Origin: Mya arenaria
Taxonomy: Eukaryota; Mollusca; Bivalvia; Myida; Myidae
Assembly: GCF_026914265.1 (NCBI RefSeq)
Contig: NC_069126.1
Location: 25,397,473-25,461,472 of the forward strand
Direction: 5' to 3'
DNA length: 64,000 nucleotides
The notes beneath the pieces were generated by a model. The model saw nothing but the letters and a program-made list of their open reading frames with translations, made no database searches and was not told the DNA's origin. A program made the position numbers and the translations under genes. Shown piece after piece: positions 53,101 through 63,518 of the stretch; position 1 is the first letter of the stretch; every line of letters starts with the position of its first letter.

Positions 53101-56100
53101 ATTATATGGGGTTATAGTGATATAATGATATGGGGTTTTCATATCACAATTATATGGGGTTATCGTATCATAATTATATGGGGTTTCCCAATCGTAATTA
53201 TACGTGATTACCATAACATAATTATTATAATAATAAGTTATATAGGGCAGGATTTTTTACATAAAGTTGTGTCTAAATGTCACTTTCACACTTAAAACCA
53301 TGCCATTATGTCAGGATCAACTGTAACTAGAGTGCTCTATAAATACAATATATTTACACGGCTTGCTGGTACATGAAACACATAATAAGATTATAAGTGA
53401 TTTGTACAAGTCCTAAAACTACCATAGTTACTGGTACACAGCAGTAAGAGATGTTGAGGTCTGAATTTTTATTGGTGGTTTCAGGGACTTAACCCATATT
53501 CATGTAAATCACAGAGACCAGTTTACACTAATTGCCTAATAAAAGCATTTCTTATTCATAATCCTAGATTTTACACAAATCATCACTTTTGAAAGGCTAA
53601 TGTATGAAGCAAACACATCAGATTAAAAAAAAAAATGCTGCATTCTCCTGATGTCAATATAATTGCTTATTTCAGAAATACAACTAAATGCAGATGCAAT
53701 CTTTTTGTAACAAAATAAATATAAAAGCATATAAAATAATCCAAATCGTATAAGAAATCACATAGTAATTAAGTGATTAAATCTATTTGAAGCATTTCTT
53801 GGATAAATAGGAATTCAAATGACTTTGATATTATATCAGAATTTTTAATCCAGAAATGTACCAGGTAACCAACACTTCAACAAGATGGTTATTTTCCTCA
53901 GTCTATTGACAGGCAATATTAAAGAACTATTTAAGTCTATCACACATCAGCATTTTTTCACTGGTAACAGGTGTATCAAGATTCATGTGAATATCTTTTA
54001 GAGTGTTCGAGTCATACAGGACCTGAAAGGTTGCCATTTCAAACAAAAAATTATTAAACAAGTTTAGCGGAAGAAATAAAGTAAGCCTTGTTGTATTAAA
54101 TAGCAACAAAAGGAGGAATCACATGACACACTTGTCGCCAAAAGGAAGACTATATTTACATAGCAACAAAAAGAGGAATCACATGACACACTTGTCGCCA
54201 AAAGGAGGAATCACATGACACACTTGTCGCCAAAAAGAAGACTATATTTACATTTTCTTTTAACAAAATTGACACTATACTATTACGTAATGATTGTATT
54301 ACACTGGAAACAAGCAACACCATGTGATTAAAGAGCGTATGGTAAGACGTTTTGCGTAACATTGCTTACGACAAGTTTAACAACACCAAGGCTATACAAT
54401 ACCTAGACTTCTTTCTTTAAAAAAAACTGACAGATCACTAGAACCTTGAAAATGTGTTAAGTTATAAGTATTTAATAATATTAAAATCTGACAACACCAC
54501 CATCGCCAGTTCTAGCAAAGCTTTACAATGGGTTTCCCTGTACATTTGGCAGAGGTGAATGGAGAGCAGCAATAAGGAAAGGGTCATGTTTGGTTCAAGA
54601 TGAATTAGCAAAAAATGGTTAAAAAGTGAAAGCAATCAAGTTAGTTGAATTTAAGTTATTTTACTAATGTAAGTAATTAACTAATTGAAAGTGTACATTA
54701 TTGCATTGCATTTCAAGAGATGAACAGGTGCATATCATATGTACATTATTGCATTGCATTTCAAGAGATGAACAGGTGCATATCATATTCCTGCTTCAAT
54801 ACAACTCTGTGACAATTAATTTCATCTAGCAGCTATGTTATTTACACAAGCATTTTGATAAAAAAAGTTTAACCGTTTTACCTGCAAACAACCTTCTGAG
54901 ATAATTATCAATGTGAGGAAACCGGTCTACATAATCTTGCGGGGCTTGTAAAGCATCAGGAAAATTTCCCCTATGAACAGCCTGCTCCGCAAAGTAGAGA
55001 TACAGGGGCTAAAAATAGAAACATGTTTTGGGTTTTTTAAAAATAACCCAGTAGACTGGTTACCTGCGAACAGTCTCCTGTGGTAGTTGTTGATGTGCGG
55101 AAATCGGTCTACATAGTGCTGGGGAGCCTGAAGTGGGTCGCCACCCGTATTTCCACTGTGTACAGCTTGGTGCGGGAGGTATAGATATAACGGCTAGAAT
55201 AAAACCTTGGTGATTAACATCAACACACAATAAAATATAGGAATCTAAACACCACCATTAAACATTCATATACATCTACCAAAATAAAAGAATGTTATAA
55301 AATGTTAAATGTTTAAAGAAAACAAAGTCCATATGAAATAAGAACAATATGCACTTGTTTTGAAATCCTGAAAAGTAAGCTTATCTTTTGCTTGTTTGCC
55401 CATGAGAAATTGCTTGGGTAACACTTCAAAACACATTGCCTAAGGAACAAGGCTAAAAACTGAGACCATATACAGGTACTGATTTTTTTATATTTTGATG
55501 TCAGTCTGCCAATCCATAAAGCAAGCCCCAAACCTCAGAAGTGTTGTGGTTGCGGATAATGTTGACAGCCTCGGCAGTGAAGAGATCAGTGGAATACAGA
55601 TTGGTCTCATTACGAAGTAGGTCCAAGTTCCGACGCCAATCTAAACCCCAATATGCCTGTAGTGAGGGTTAAATAAATATCACAACTGTTCAAAATATGC
55701 AAAAACATGTATTGAAAAAGCTGTTTTCCTACAATCTATCTTTTTTATTATTGACAATATCTCAAGTATTTAGTAAATGAAATATAAATGGCATATTCAT
55801 TTCAATTTTTATTTTTAAATTTTATGACTCAAACATCACTGGATATCCACATTCCATGCTGTTTCATGTTTTATTCAGTCATGAATTTCAAACCATGGAG
55901 GACAATAGTAGATTTCCCCACTGTTAAAAAAATGAAACTTTATTGAACATACGAGGTCAGCCTCGTAGGTGTGGTCATAGTAGTCCTCACAGCCTTGATA
56001 GTAGCCATAGTGGGACTCAAACCCACGGAACGTTGGCAGATACTCCTCCGCAAACATTCCCAGATGCCACTGAAATATGGATTTGCAAGAAAGGAACATG

Positions 56101-58872
56101 TTAAAAGCATAACCTATGGGCGCTGAAGCGTTTCCAACTTTGGCAATGATATAAAAGTGAAATGGAGACAAGCAACTATGGACAAGAGCTCCATAAAATG
56201 ACCAAAATTTAAGGAAAAGTAAAATTATAAGTATGGGTGATGTTTTGTATTAGACAAAGACATTGAGGCCTCTTGAATGAAGGTGTATTGTGATTGTTGT
56301 TTTCACATAAAGCAAACCCAACTTAGTTGTGACTACATTCATGTTCACACCAATGGATCAATCAACTTGAATTACAATGGAAGTGGCACCTGGGAAAGAG
56401 AAGGAGTCAGAGTGTTCTAATACCATTTGTGTTTTAATTTCTTTATTACTAAACCCATGCTCAGATTATTTCTGAAATAAATCTTTGAAGATCCCAAGCA
56501 TTATGTGATACCCCCAGCCCCCTGTACTTTTATTTCACAAAACAAACTTCAACACCCAAATGCAGCCCAGTGTTTCACCCACACATATCTTACTGGAGTG
56601 CATTCAGCCATATGGTCAAAGTAGTCTCCATGACCTAACAGATAGCCAAAGTGGCTCTCAAAACCCCGATATAAGGGTGTGAATTCTTCAGCATAAAAAC
56701 CCAGGTGCCACTGAAATGATAGGGAAGAGATGTTAAATCGTGCAATACTGACAAAAAAATAGAATCCATGAATTTTACGGTAAAATAACTATTAAAATTG
56801 ATATGCCATACCTTACCAATCATCTGTGTTATATCTACGATATGCCTTGATAACCATGTGTGTGCAATATCCAATATACCATACTTTGTTGGACAATGCA
56901 TATGTGTGATATCCAATATATACTGTACTACATATGCATGCTTTCCAAGATAAACCATACTTTGTTGACCAAGTGTGTGCGAAATCGAAGATCTACCATA
57001 CCTTGCCAACAATGTATATGCGATATGCAAGATATACTGTACCTTAGAAATTGACCATGTGTTCAGTATCTAAGATTTACCATACCTTGCCAACCATGTG
57101 TGTACAATATCAAAGATATACCATACCTTGCCTTAACTATTCGTACAATATCTGAGATCTAGCATACCTTGCCAACCATGTGTGTGCAATATCAAAGATA
57201 TACCATACCTTGCCTTAACTATTCGTACAATATCTTAGATCTAGCATACCTTGCAAACCATGTGTGTGCAATATCAAAGATATACCATACCTTGCCTTAA
57301 CTATTCGTACAATATCTTAGATCTAGCATACCTTGCAAACCATGTGTGTGCAATATCAAAGATATACCATACCTTGCCTTAACTATTCGTACAATATCTG
57401 AGATCTAGCATACCTTGCAAACCATGTGTGTGCAATATCAAAGATATACCATACCTTGCCAACCATGTGTGTGCAATATCAAAGATATACCATACCTTGC
57501 CAACCATGTGTGTGCAATATCAAAGATATACCATACCTTGCCTTAACTATTCGTACAATATCTGAGATCTAGCATACCTTGCAAACCATGTGTGTACAAT
57601 ATCAAAGATATACCATACCTTGCCAACCATGTGTGTGCAATATCAAAGATATACCATACCTTGCCTAAACCATTTGTACAATATCTTAGATTTAGCATAT
57701 CTTGCCAACCATGTGTGTGCAATATCAAAGATATATCATACCTTGCCTAAACCATTTGTACAATATCTTAGATCTAGCATACCTTGCCAACCATGTGAGT
57801 GCGATATCCAAGCTCCTGGAACCACTGAGGCATGATCTTCTCTTCCAGGGGGAGGCCATAACGCTGCGAGGCAAAGATCACACTATGTTGAAGACCTACA
57901 AACAACATACACTTACAACCTGCAGTTATCATGACATTTGTAGGTTTTAAAACATTATAAATGTCTTCCACTCTTGGTGCATTAATATTCTACTTAAACA
58001 GAAAAACAATGCTTTATAAGTGTGTCTGAAACCCCATTTAGTCCTCATCAAAGAATAGAACAGTTAAAACAGGTCACTTTCTGTGAAATCTATTTTCAAG
58101 TACATTCATCATAATGTTAATGTTTTCTTAAAAATTGCATCAACCATACGAGTGATGAACATTAATCAGCATTGTATGAAGTGTTTTTGTTTTTTCATTT
58201 TAATGGTGGTAACAAATATACCTTATCCCATTTGGCTTGTAAATCTTATCTACAACTATAGCAAAGGTAGCCACTGTTTACCCACCAGTATGTATGGGGT
58301 GCCTGCCAGACATGAGGGCCCCTCTAGTAGGGGTACAGATGGGGGACACATAGTAGTTGTTCAGAATGATCCCCTCATATGCCAGTTTGTCAATGTTCGG
58401 GGTCGGGATTTGGTTCGAGCCATGGAAGCTCACATCATTCCAACCCTAGAAATGAATCATAATAAAGCATTGTATTAATGATACCTAAGTTTCTGATTAT
58501 GAGCAAAATTAATTAATGGTTTGTGTTGTCATATGACAAAATGTTGTTTTACTTTCTGTTAATAACTGAACCTTTGAGTATTCAATATTCTTCTAGGCTC
58601 AAAACAAATCTCAGTTTTAAAGTTATTATTATCTTAAAATTTCATATTGCTGAAGTTACAATAATAACACTTTTTTACAATCAGATGTTTGTTCTACTTA
58701 TATTTTATCTCACAATCTTGTGTCATATGACTTAGTTTTGACCATACAAAAAGCATACCAGATCATCTGCTACAATGACGATGATGTTAGGTCTCTCAGC
58801 TGACCTTGCGAAGCCGCAACAGATCAGGAGCAACCACACACATGGGTTCATCATAACAGCTATTTGTGCATT
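49190..58872 (-). CDS. arylsulfatase B/I/J-type sulfatase, 8 exon positions, two duplicated
   Basis: The spliced protein is 606 residues (605 with exon 6a). It has a signal peptide (1-19) and all sulfatase landmarks: metal-binding ADDLGW (29-34), CTPTR (69-73), whose Cys becomes formylglycine, VGK-WHLG (121-127), the conserved His of QAVH in exon 6, TDNGG (about 278-282), [15 protein letters not shown] (about 297-311) with the active-site Lys, and a C-terminal domain. GLQHS and VGKWHLG point to the ARSB/ARSI/ARSJ branch, enzymes that hydrolyse sulfate esters (ARSB acts on N-acetylgalactosamine 4-sulfate in lysosomes). Exons 4 and 6 each exist in two phase-matched versions. It lies upstream of TMEM145 on the same strand with a 2-kb gap. 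Confidence 0.95.
50488..51380. repeat. ~22-24-bp minisatellite, block 1 (intron 7)
   Basis: About 38 degenerate units with the core attatatggggtttcc / gtatcata. Order and variants match block 2 at 52385-53225 almost base for base, so the whole block was duplicated. Confidence 0.92.
51751..51904 (-). CDS. sulfatase exon 7 (TDNGG metal-binding motif)
   Basis: 154 nt, phase 1 in and 2 out; encodes [26 protein letters not shown] (metal-binding Asp and Asn) and NFPLR. Acceptor TTGCAG, donor GTACTT. It is flanked on both sides by copies of the same ~830-bp minisatellite block. Confidence 0.95.
52385..53225. repeat. ~22-24-bp minisatellite, block 2 (intron 6)
   Basis: Same units in the same order as block 1, with only scattered substitutions and a few indels (for example around 52990-53010). 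The two blocks bracket exon 7 in direct orientation. Confidence 0.92.
54101..54257. repeat. 60-bp tandem repeat, about 2.5 copies
   Basis: Units share tagcaacaaaa(g/a)gaggaatc, acatgacacacttgtcgcc and aagactatatttaca. The third copy is partial. Intronic. Confidence 0.9.
54693..54788. repeat. 48-bp perfect tandem duplication
   Basis: Two identical 48-bp copies beginning gtacattattgcattgcat, about 90 bp downstream (in transcript order) of exon 6a. Confidence 0.95.
54882..55008 (-). CDS. sulfatase exon 6, version a
   Basis: 127 nt, same phases, one codon shorter; encodes [30 protein letters not shown] and RRLFAG. Acceptor TTTTTAG, donor GTAAAA. Only 55 nt separate it from version b. Both versions keep the conserved His. 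Confidence 0.93.
55064..55193 (-). CDS. sulfatase exon 6, version b (first in transcript)
   Basis: 130 nt, phase 0 in and 1 out; encodes [31 protein letters not shown] and RRLFAG. The His of QAVH is the conserved active-site His of the ARSB family. Acceptor TTCTAG, donor GTAACC. Confidence 0.93.
55534..55656 (-). CDS. sulfatase exon 5
   Basis: 123 nt, phase 0 to 0; encodes [11 protein letters not shown] and [18 protein letters not shown], the helix before the substrate loop. Acceptor CACTACAG; the donor GTTTGG is weak beyond GT. Two sequons (NET, NTS). Confidence 0.92.
55953..56069 (-). CDS. sulfatase exon 4, version a
   Basis: 117 nt, same phases and length as version b; encodes [32 protein letters not shown] and YEADL. 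Acceptor TTTCAG, donor GTATGT. It lies 524 nt downstream of version b. Confidence 0.93.
56594..56710 (-). CDS. sulfatase exon 4, version b (first in transcript)
   Basis: 117 nt, phase 0 to 0; encodes [32 protein letters not shown] and AECTP. Acceptor TTTCAG, donor GTAAGA. GYLLG is the form usual in ARSB, so this may be the ancestral copy. Confidence 0.93.
56800..57782. repeat. 41-bp (82-bp dimer) minisatellite carrying copies of the exon 3 donor (intron 3)
   Basis: About two dozen 41-bp monomers, arranged mostly as 82-bp A-B dimers, fill the intron right up to the exon 3 donor at 57783. Minus-strand A monomers read CACACATGGTTGGCAAGGTATG; exon 3 ends CTCACATGGTTGGCAAG and continues GTATG. 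Both A and B monomers contain GGCAAGGTATG, a good 5' splice site match. Copies become degenerate below about 57080. Confidence 0.92.
57783..57895 (-). CDS. sulfatase exon 3
   Basis: 113 nt, phase 1 in and 0 out; encodes [20 protein letters not shown] and GYRTHMVGK, with the catalytic Lys at the 3' end. Acceptor TTTGTAG, donor GTATGC. The last ~15 nt plus the donor are the apparent source of the intron 3 minisatellite. Confidence 0.95.
58286..58445 (-). CDS. sulfatase exon 2 (formylglycine site)
   Basis: 160 nt, phase 0 in and 1 out; encodes [18 protein letters not shown] and the active-site box [16 protein letters not shown]. The CxPxR core is intact, so the enzyme should be activatable. Acceptor TTTCTAG, donor GTGGGT. 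Confidence 0.95.
58759..58872 (-). CDS. sulfatase exon 1 (coding from 58854)
   Basis: Contains 18 nt of 5' UTR after an acceptor (TTGCAG), then ATG at 58854-58852 and 32 codons: [19 protein letters not shown] (signal peptide) and [10 protein letters not shown]. Donor GTATGC, phase 0. Since an acceptor precedes it, at least one non-coding exon lies upstream; I could not place it. Confidence 0.92.
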
Positions 58873-59493
58873 CTGCAATATTTGTATAAACTTAAAAATC
58901 ATGTTCATTGAAAACTGTATCACATAATTCATATATGTATGATATTTACACATTGTTCCAGTTGTAACATTACAAATTATGTGAAAGTTTATACATGATG
59001 TAGACCTTGTTAATATTTAGGCAGGAGTCTCAGAGTAGGAGTACAAGGTAAGACCTTGATAGGAATGTATGAGCTGGGGCTGCAGGGGTCTTCAGTTAAC
59101 CAGGTGAAAATACACATACATTCGCAAACGCCCGCACACACATGGGTGGTTACATTACCTTGCCTATCCCCCTAGGAAGCGAGATAATCAAAGCTATATT
59201 AAATTGTGCATTATAAGTTAAAAAAGTAAAACTCACAATTTTTTTTTCATTGTGCATAGTTATAAATAATAAATATTTGGCAATAAAAATTATTTAAATA
59301 TTAAATATACATTCTATCTATAATGTACCCCTCCTGAAATTTGTATTGAAATATGTTCACTATCACACATTCCTAAAATATTTAAAAATTAATGCCTGAA
59401 AAAGACCATTTACCGGAATTTTGCTAGCAGATGGCATAAAAACATTTCACAAAGAAACAAAGAAGATTAATCCTTCAAATTGCTTGAAATTGG

Positions 59494-59553
59494 GGCTTTA
59501 AAGTTTAATGTAACAGACTGTACGGCTTTAAAGTTTAATGTAACAGACTGTAC
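59494..59553. repeat. 30-bp perfect tandem duplication
   Basis: Two copies of a 30-bp unit containing ggctttaaagtttaatgtaa, ending just before the SINE-like segment at 59560. Confidence 0.93.
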
Positions 59554-59559
59554 AAGTGC

Positions 59560-59650
59560 AAGTGCACCTGTGAGGGTTCAAACCCACGACTTCTCCATCT
59601 GCAGGTGGACACTCTACTGAGTCCTTATAAAAGCCAGCTCAATCTATACT
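59560..59650 (-). mobile_element. tRNA-derived SINE head
   Basis: On the minus strand an A-box-like CTCAGTAGAGTG (about 59611-59622) precedes a B box GGTTTGAACCC (about 59574-59585) at tRNA-like spacing. No paired acceptor stem, so probably a SINE, not a tRNA gene. Confidence 0.5.
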
Positions 59651-62600
59651 GAGATGGTACAAGTGCCGCTGTAAAAATTTTCTACCCGGTTACACATTCC
59701 ATCTCCATTACGAAATTTGTGCCCGAATTTCGGAGGCAAAGCTCAATTTGCAATAATCTTGAGGCTCATCGTGCAACACGGGTTCTTCGTTGGGCACCAT
59801 TGTAATAGACGGCATTCATTTATAATTTTAATGTTCGTATTTTTGTTAAACTGAATTTATATACACATTTCAGCGACACCATGTGCGCGTAGTCCAAATA
59901 ATTGTACGTCGACAGATTTTTTTTACGAATTCTGATATGGCAAATCCTTCACGTACAAATTGTTTTATACCCAAAGTGGGTAGTTATTCCGATTGGGATT
60001 CTGGGTTAAAACATATTGCGTCTGTAAAATATCATAAAAACAAGAAATATTACCAGATAATGTTATTTTATATTAGTTCCGTAGACATAAAATAAATATC
60101 CAATGAATAATTTTGTTTGACGGGTTTTCTTCATTTCATTCTGTCAAAACATAACGCTATATATACATGAAAGGCACCTGCAAAGCTTCAGTTCACACTT
60201 AAAACAATCGGAACATTTCGGCCATGACCGAGTTGTGACGATTGTAATTACGAGGTCTATCTCGAAGCTTGTAGGAGGTGGCAGAGTTATTACGATTGGG
60301 TCGAGTTTCTCCACTTGACATAATTGTTGTCTGTGTTAGTCAAGTTTCGTTTTATTGGAAAGGTAAATAATGTGTGTTAATGCATTAAATGCTTGTTTTG
60401 TGCAAAATGACTTCTCACTTACATGGTAAAATATGAATATAAACCTTTATTATCAATTTCAAACATAAAATACTTCACTTAATACAATTTCAATATTTTT
60501 CAAACACCCCGGGTTTTTGTACAAACCCGTTTAGACGTTAGGGATTGGAAGGTCTATTATTTTAGACTATCTGAGTAATACCAATCATTGATAAATGCAA
60601 ACGCGCTTGCTTAAATTCATTCCATGCAACTTTAGTCTTAATTTGTTTTCAGGTTTGGTGATTTCATAAAAAGAAATAAGAATTAGATAATAATAAAATT
60701 ACCTAAAAACGTCAAAATAAACAAAACCAAATCATGTGATCAGTGGCAAAAATGAAACAAAGGGAAGCTACTTGTGATTTTGTCAATTATAACAAATAAG
60801 ACAAAACGTCTATCACATCACCACAACCGCAGTACAAAAACACGCAGCGCTAGTTCCCCTTTCTGTTATTAGAAATTATTCTGTCTGAGGTGAATTAACT
60901 CCGGCGGGACTAACTTTTTTTATAACTAAAATTGCAACACTTTTTTCATCTTGGAGTAGTCTCAATGTGACTTTGAATTTCCATTTGCATTTAAACGAAC
61001 TTAAGGCCGTGATGGGTCAAGATATTATGCAGCCATTGGGTTCTGACAGACCTTTATAAATTCTGAAACAACAAGCGTTCCTGTCTGTAGGAGATCACTC
61101 AAATATAAGAAACAATCTGAACACACTCTACTTTTATTTCAAGCGTATGCATTGGCATCGTCGGCATCGGTACCTACTTCCGTTATGCTTCATAAATTCC
61201 GCGGGACAATTGACAAAATCTCGCCAGAGTATTTTCCGAAGGGTTTGAGCAAGAAATGCGTGAGCTTATAAATAAGCAGATAACAAATACTTGGTTTAGT
61301 TTGTTTATATATGAATTGTAAATATCCGTTTATGGCTTTAATTATGTTCGTAATAAAAACATACATTTGAGTGTGTTATAGTCATATTTGACTGTGTGTT
61401 TGAACACGATTCAAGAGTGCGGCGGCCCCAGTTTTGGCAACAGCTCACTAGCCATACCAAAATGGTTCTATGTTTAGCGTCATGTTCCAGTTTCATAACC
61501 TGCCTACAGACAGGAAAACACAAACATGATAATGTCGAGCGAAAAAAAGCGCTCGGAAAAAGCAATCCAGCAAGGCTACTTGCAGGTTCATATTTTTTAA
61601 AGCAAAGTATGTTTACAGTATGATTAGTAAAATAAACATAAAACGGGCTTACGATTATAAAAGTGTTATAAATGCAGATTTTAAAGTTTTATTTTCATTT
61701 CATTAAAACATACCAGCCAGAGGACGCCAAAAGTTGTAACTCTAGACTAAAAGATCATTTTTGCAACTGGCAGAATAGTAAAAGTAACATAACGTAACAT
61801 AAAGTTGATTTCGATGTAAGCATGTACAGCTTATTACCAAAGATTTTAAATATTAAATAAGAGAAATTAAATAGGTGATTAACTAGCTATTTCTAAAACC
61901 CGGGCCGCCATAAACCGTACCGTACACTTGTCCATTTAAAGTTTTATGTCAGTAATGTTTTTTTGTTTTTTTTATTCATACACATACATTATTTTATTGA
62001 TGATTACATTTTTGCACACTTAATCATATTTTTAGTCTTAAAAATTGTGGGTTTTTTTGCTGAAAATTGTCTGGCATACATCTTCCCTATTTATTAACAA
62101 ATGGGTATACATAATCCTTTAAGCCTTGGTCATGTGACCTCCACTCCCCATTCCAGCCAAATACGGGGTTTTGCATAACTGTTTTTTAATTGGTCCGTAA
62201 ATTGTTTGTCCAATGGTGACTGTTGTCACAGATAATATAACATTCCATAACAAAACATAGCATAACAAAGCATACCTGTTTGCAATGGTTTCTCCTTCAA
62301 TAGTATTCAAATATGGTTTATTATTTTATTTTCGGACACTTTCTTTGCTGTATAAAAGCCTTCATGGTAAAATAACGATGGTTTAACCACCTGAATCTGC
62401 GGCTGATAACAGTTTATGCACCTTCGAGCATCTGAGATGGATCACTTCAATATATGTGAATATACATTTCTATTTATATAATTGCATATTTAAACTACAA
62501 AGTGTATCCATAACATAATATTAACATCAATAAAAAGCCTTCAGGCAGTTGGCAGAGGAAATCTTCTGGAAGAGCCCAGAGAGTTTCAAATAGTTGGAAC

Positions 62601-62775
62601 ATTTCAACCGACAGAGCTGTTGAAGAATATAGAGAAGAATATAGCGCTTAGATAACCTACTATGCTGGTTAAAAAAGTTCCAAAAGGGGAATTTTCCACG
62701 AAATATATTTTGACAAAAACCAGCACATTTAGTTGTTCGTGTGTATAGGTATCTTCATATAAGAAACAAAAGCAT

Positions 62776-62953
62776 ATATCACGCCTCCAACTTAAATGAC
62801 GCAACGTCATTGGTCTGGGACTGGTCACGTGGTGACCCTATATTTTCCCATATTGGGTCACCAAGTAAATATCGTACCAAAATGGCGTCAATTTTCCGGT
62901 TCCGATGTATATATGAAACATTTAAACACGTAAACAGGTTGTAGGCGTGATAT
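62776..62953. mobile_element. 178-bp MITE with 16-bp terminal inverted repeats
   Basis: ATATCACGCCTCCAAC (62776-62791) is matched by GTTGTAGGCGTGATAT (62938-62953), with one mismatch. Inside is a smaller palindrome, GGTGACCC ... GGGTCACC (about 62831-62861). No coding. Confidence 0.8.
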
Positions 62954-62959
62954 ATATAC

Positions 62960-63095
62960 GTTACGGGGTTAGTAGGTGACCCGATATGGGACATACGTGG
63001 CGTAGAAAACAATATTCCGGTTTGAGCTTTGCTCTCACCAGATATGGTTTCCTTTGCCCCGTATCCCATATCGGGTCACACATTAACCCCGTAAC
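62960..63095. mobile_element. 136-bp foldback element
   Basis: GTTACGGGGTTA (62960) with GTGACCCGATATGGGA is inverted at the other end, to TAACCCCGTAAC (63095). The ~32-bp arms pair almost fully. It abuts the 178-bp MITE and shares the GTGACCC/GGGTCAC core with it. Confidence 0.82.
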
Positions 63096-63518
63096 TTATA
63101 ATACATACATACACACACATATATATATATTAATCACTTTTTATCATCCGTTTTTGTGGTTATATGAATCTTAAAAATACTAACTGCAACAACGAAGTAT
63201 CTTGATGGTTTTGCAACAAACTACATCATTTAAAAATGTTGCCATGGTTATAATGCTTTTTATGGTTTAAGAAACTACAGCTACAGTTAGAGCTTTATTT
63301 CTAAGATTGCGTTTGTTACCTGAAATAAAATACTATATTTTTATTACTGCATTTGATATTCAATTAGGCTTTGGTCATGGCATAAAACATTAAATATATT
63401 TCAATAACGTTACCATGGCAACACAAATTAATTTCAATTCTAAAAATTAAATAAAACAAAACATTGTTTAAAAAGCTTCAAAATCATGCTGTATGTTTAA
63501 ATAGTATAAGTATGCTAG
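63096..63518. other. intergenic, nothing recognised
   Basis: AT-rich sequence with a short (CA)/(TA) run at about 63105-63130. No gene or repeat structure seen. Confidence 0.5.

Larger units (their letters stand above)
58873..62770. other. upstream region of the sulfatase; no gene recognised
   Basis: The sulfatase promoter and non-coding first exon(s) must lie here or beyond. A minus-strand GTAAGTGAG at about 60415-60423 is one possible donor, but I could not confirm it. Otherwise AT-rich DNA with short chance frames. Confidence 0.45.
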
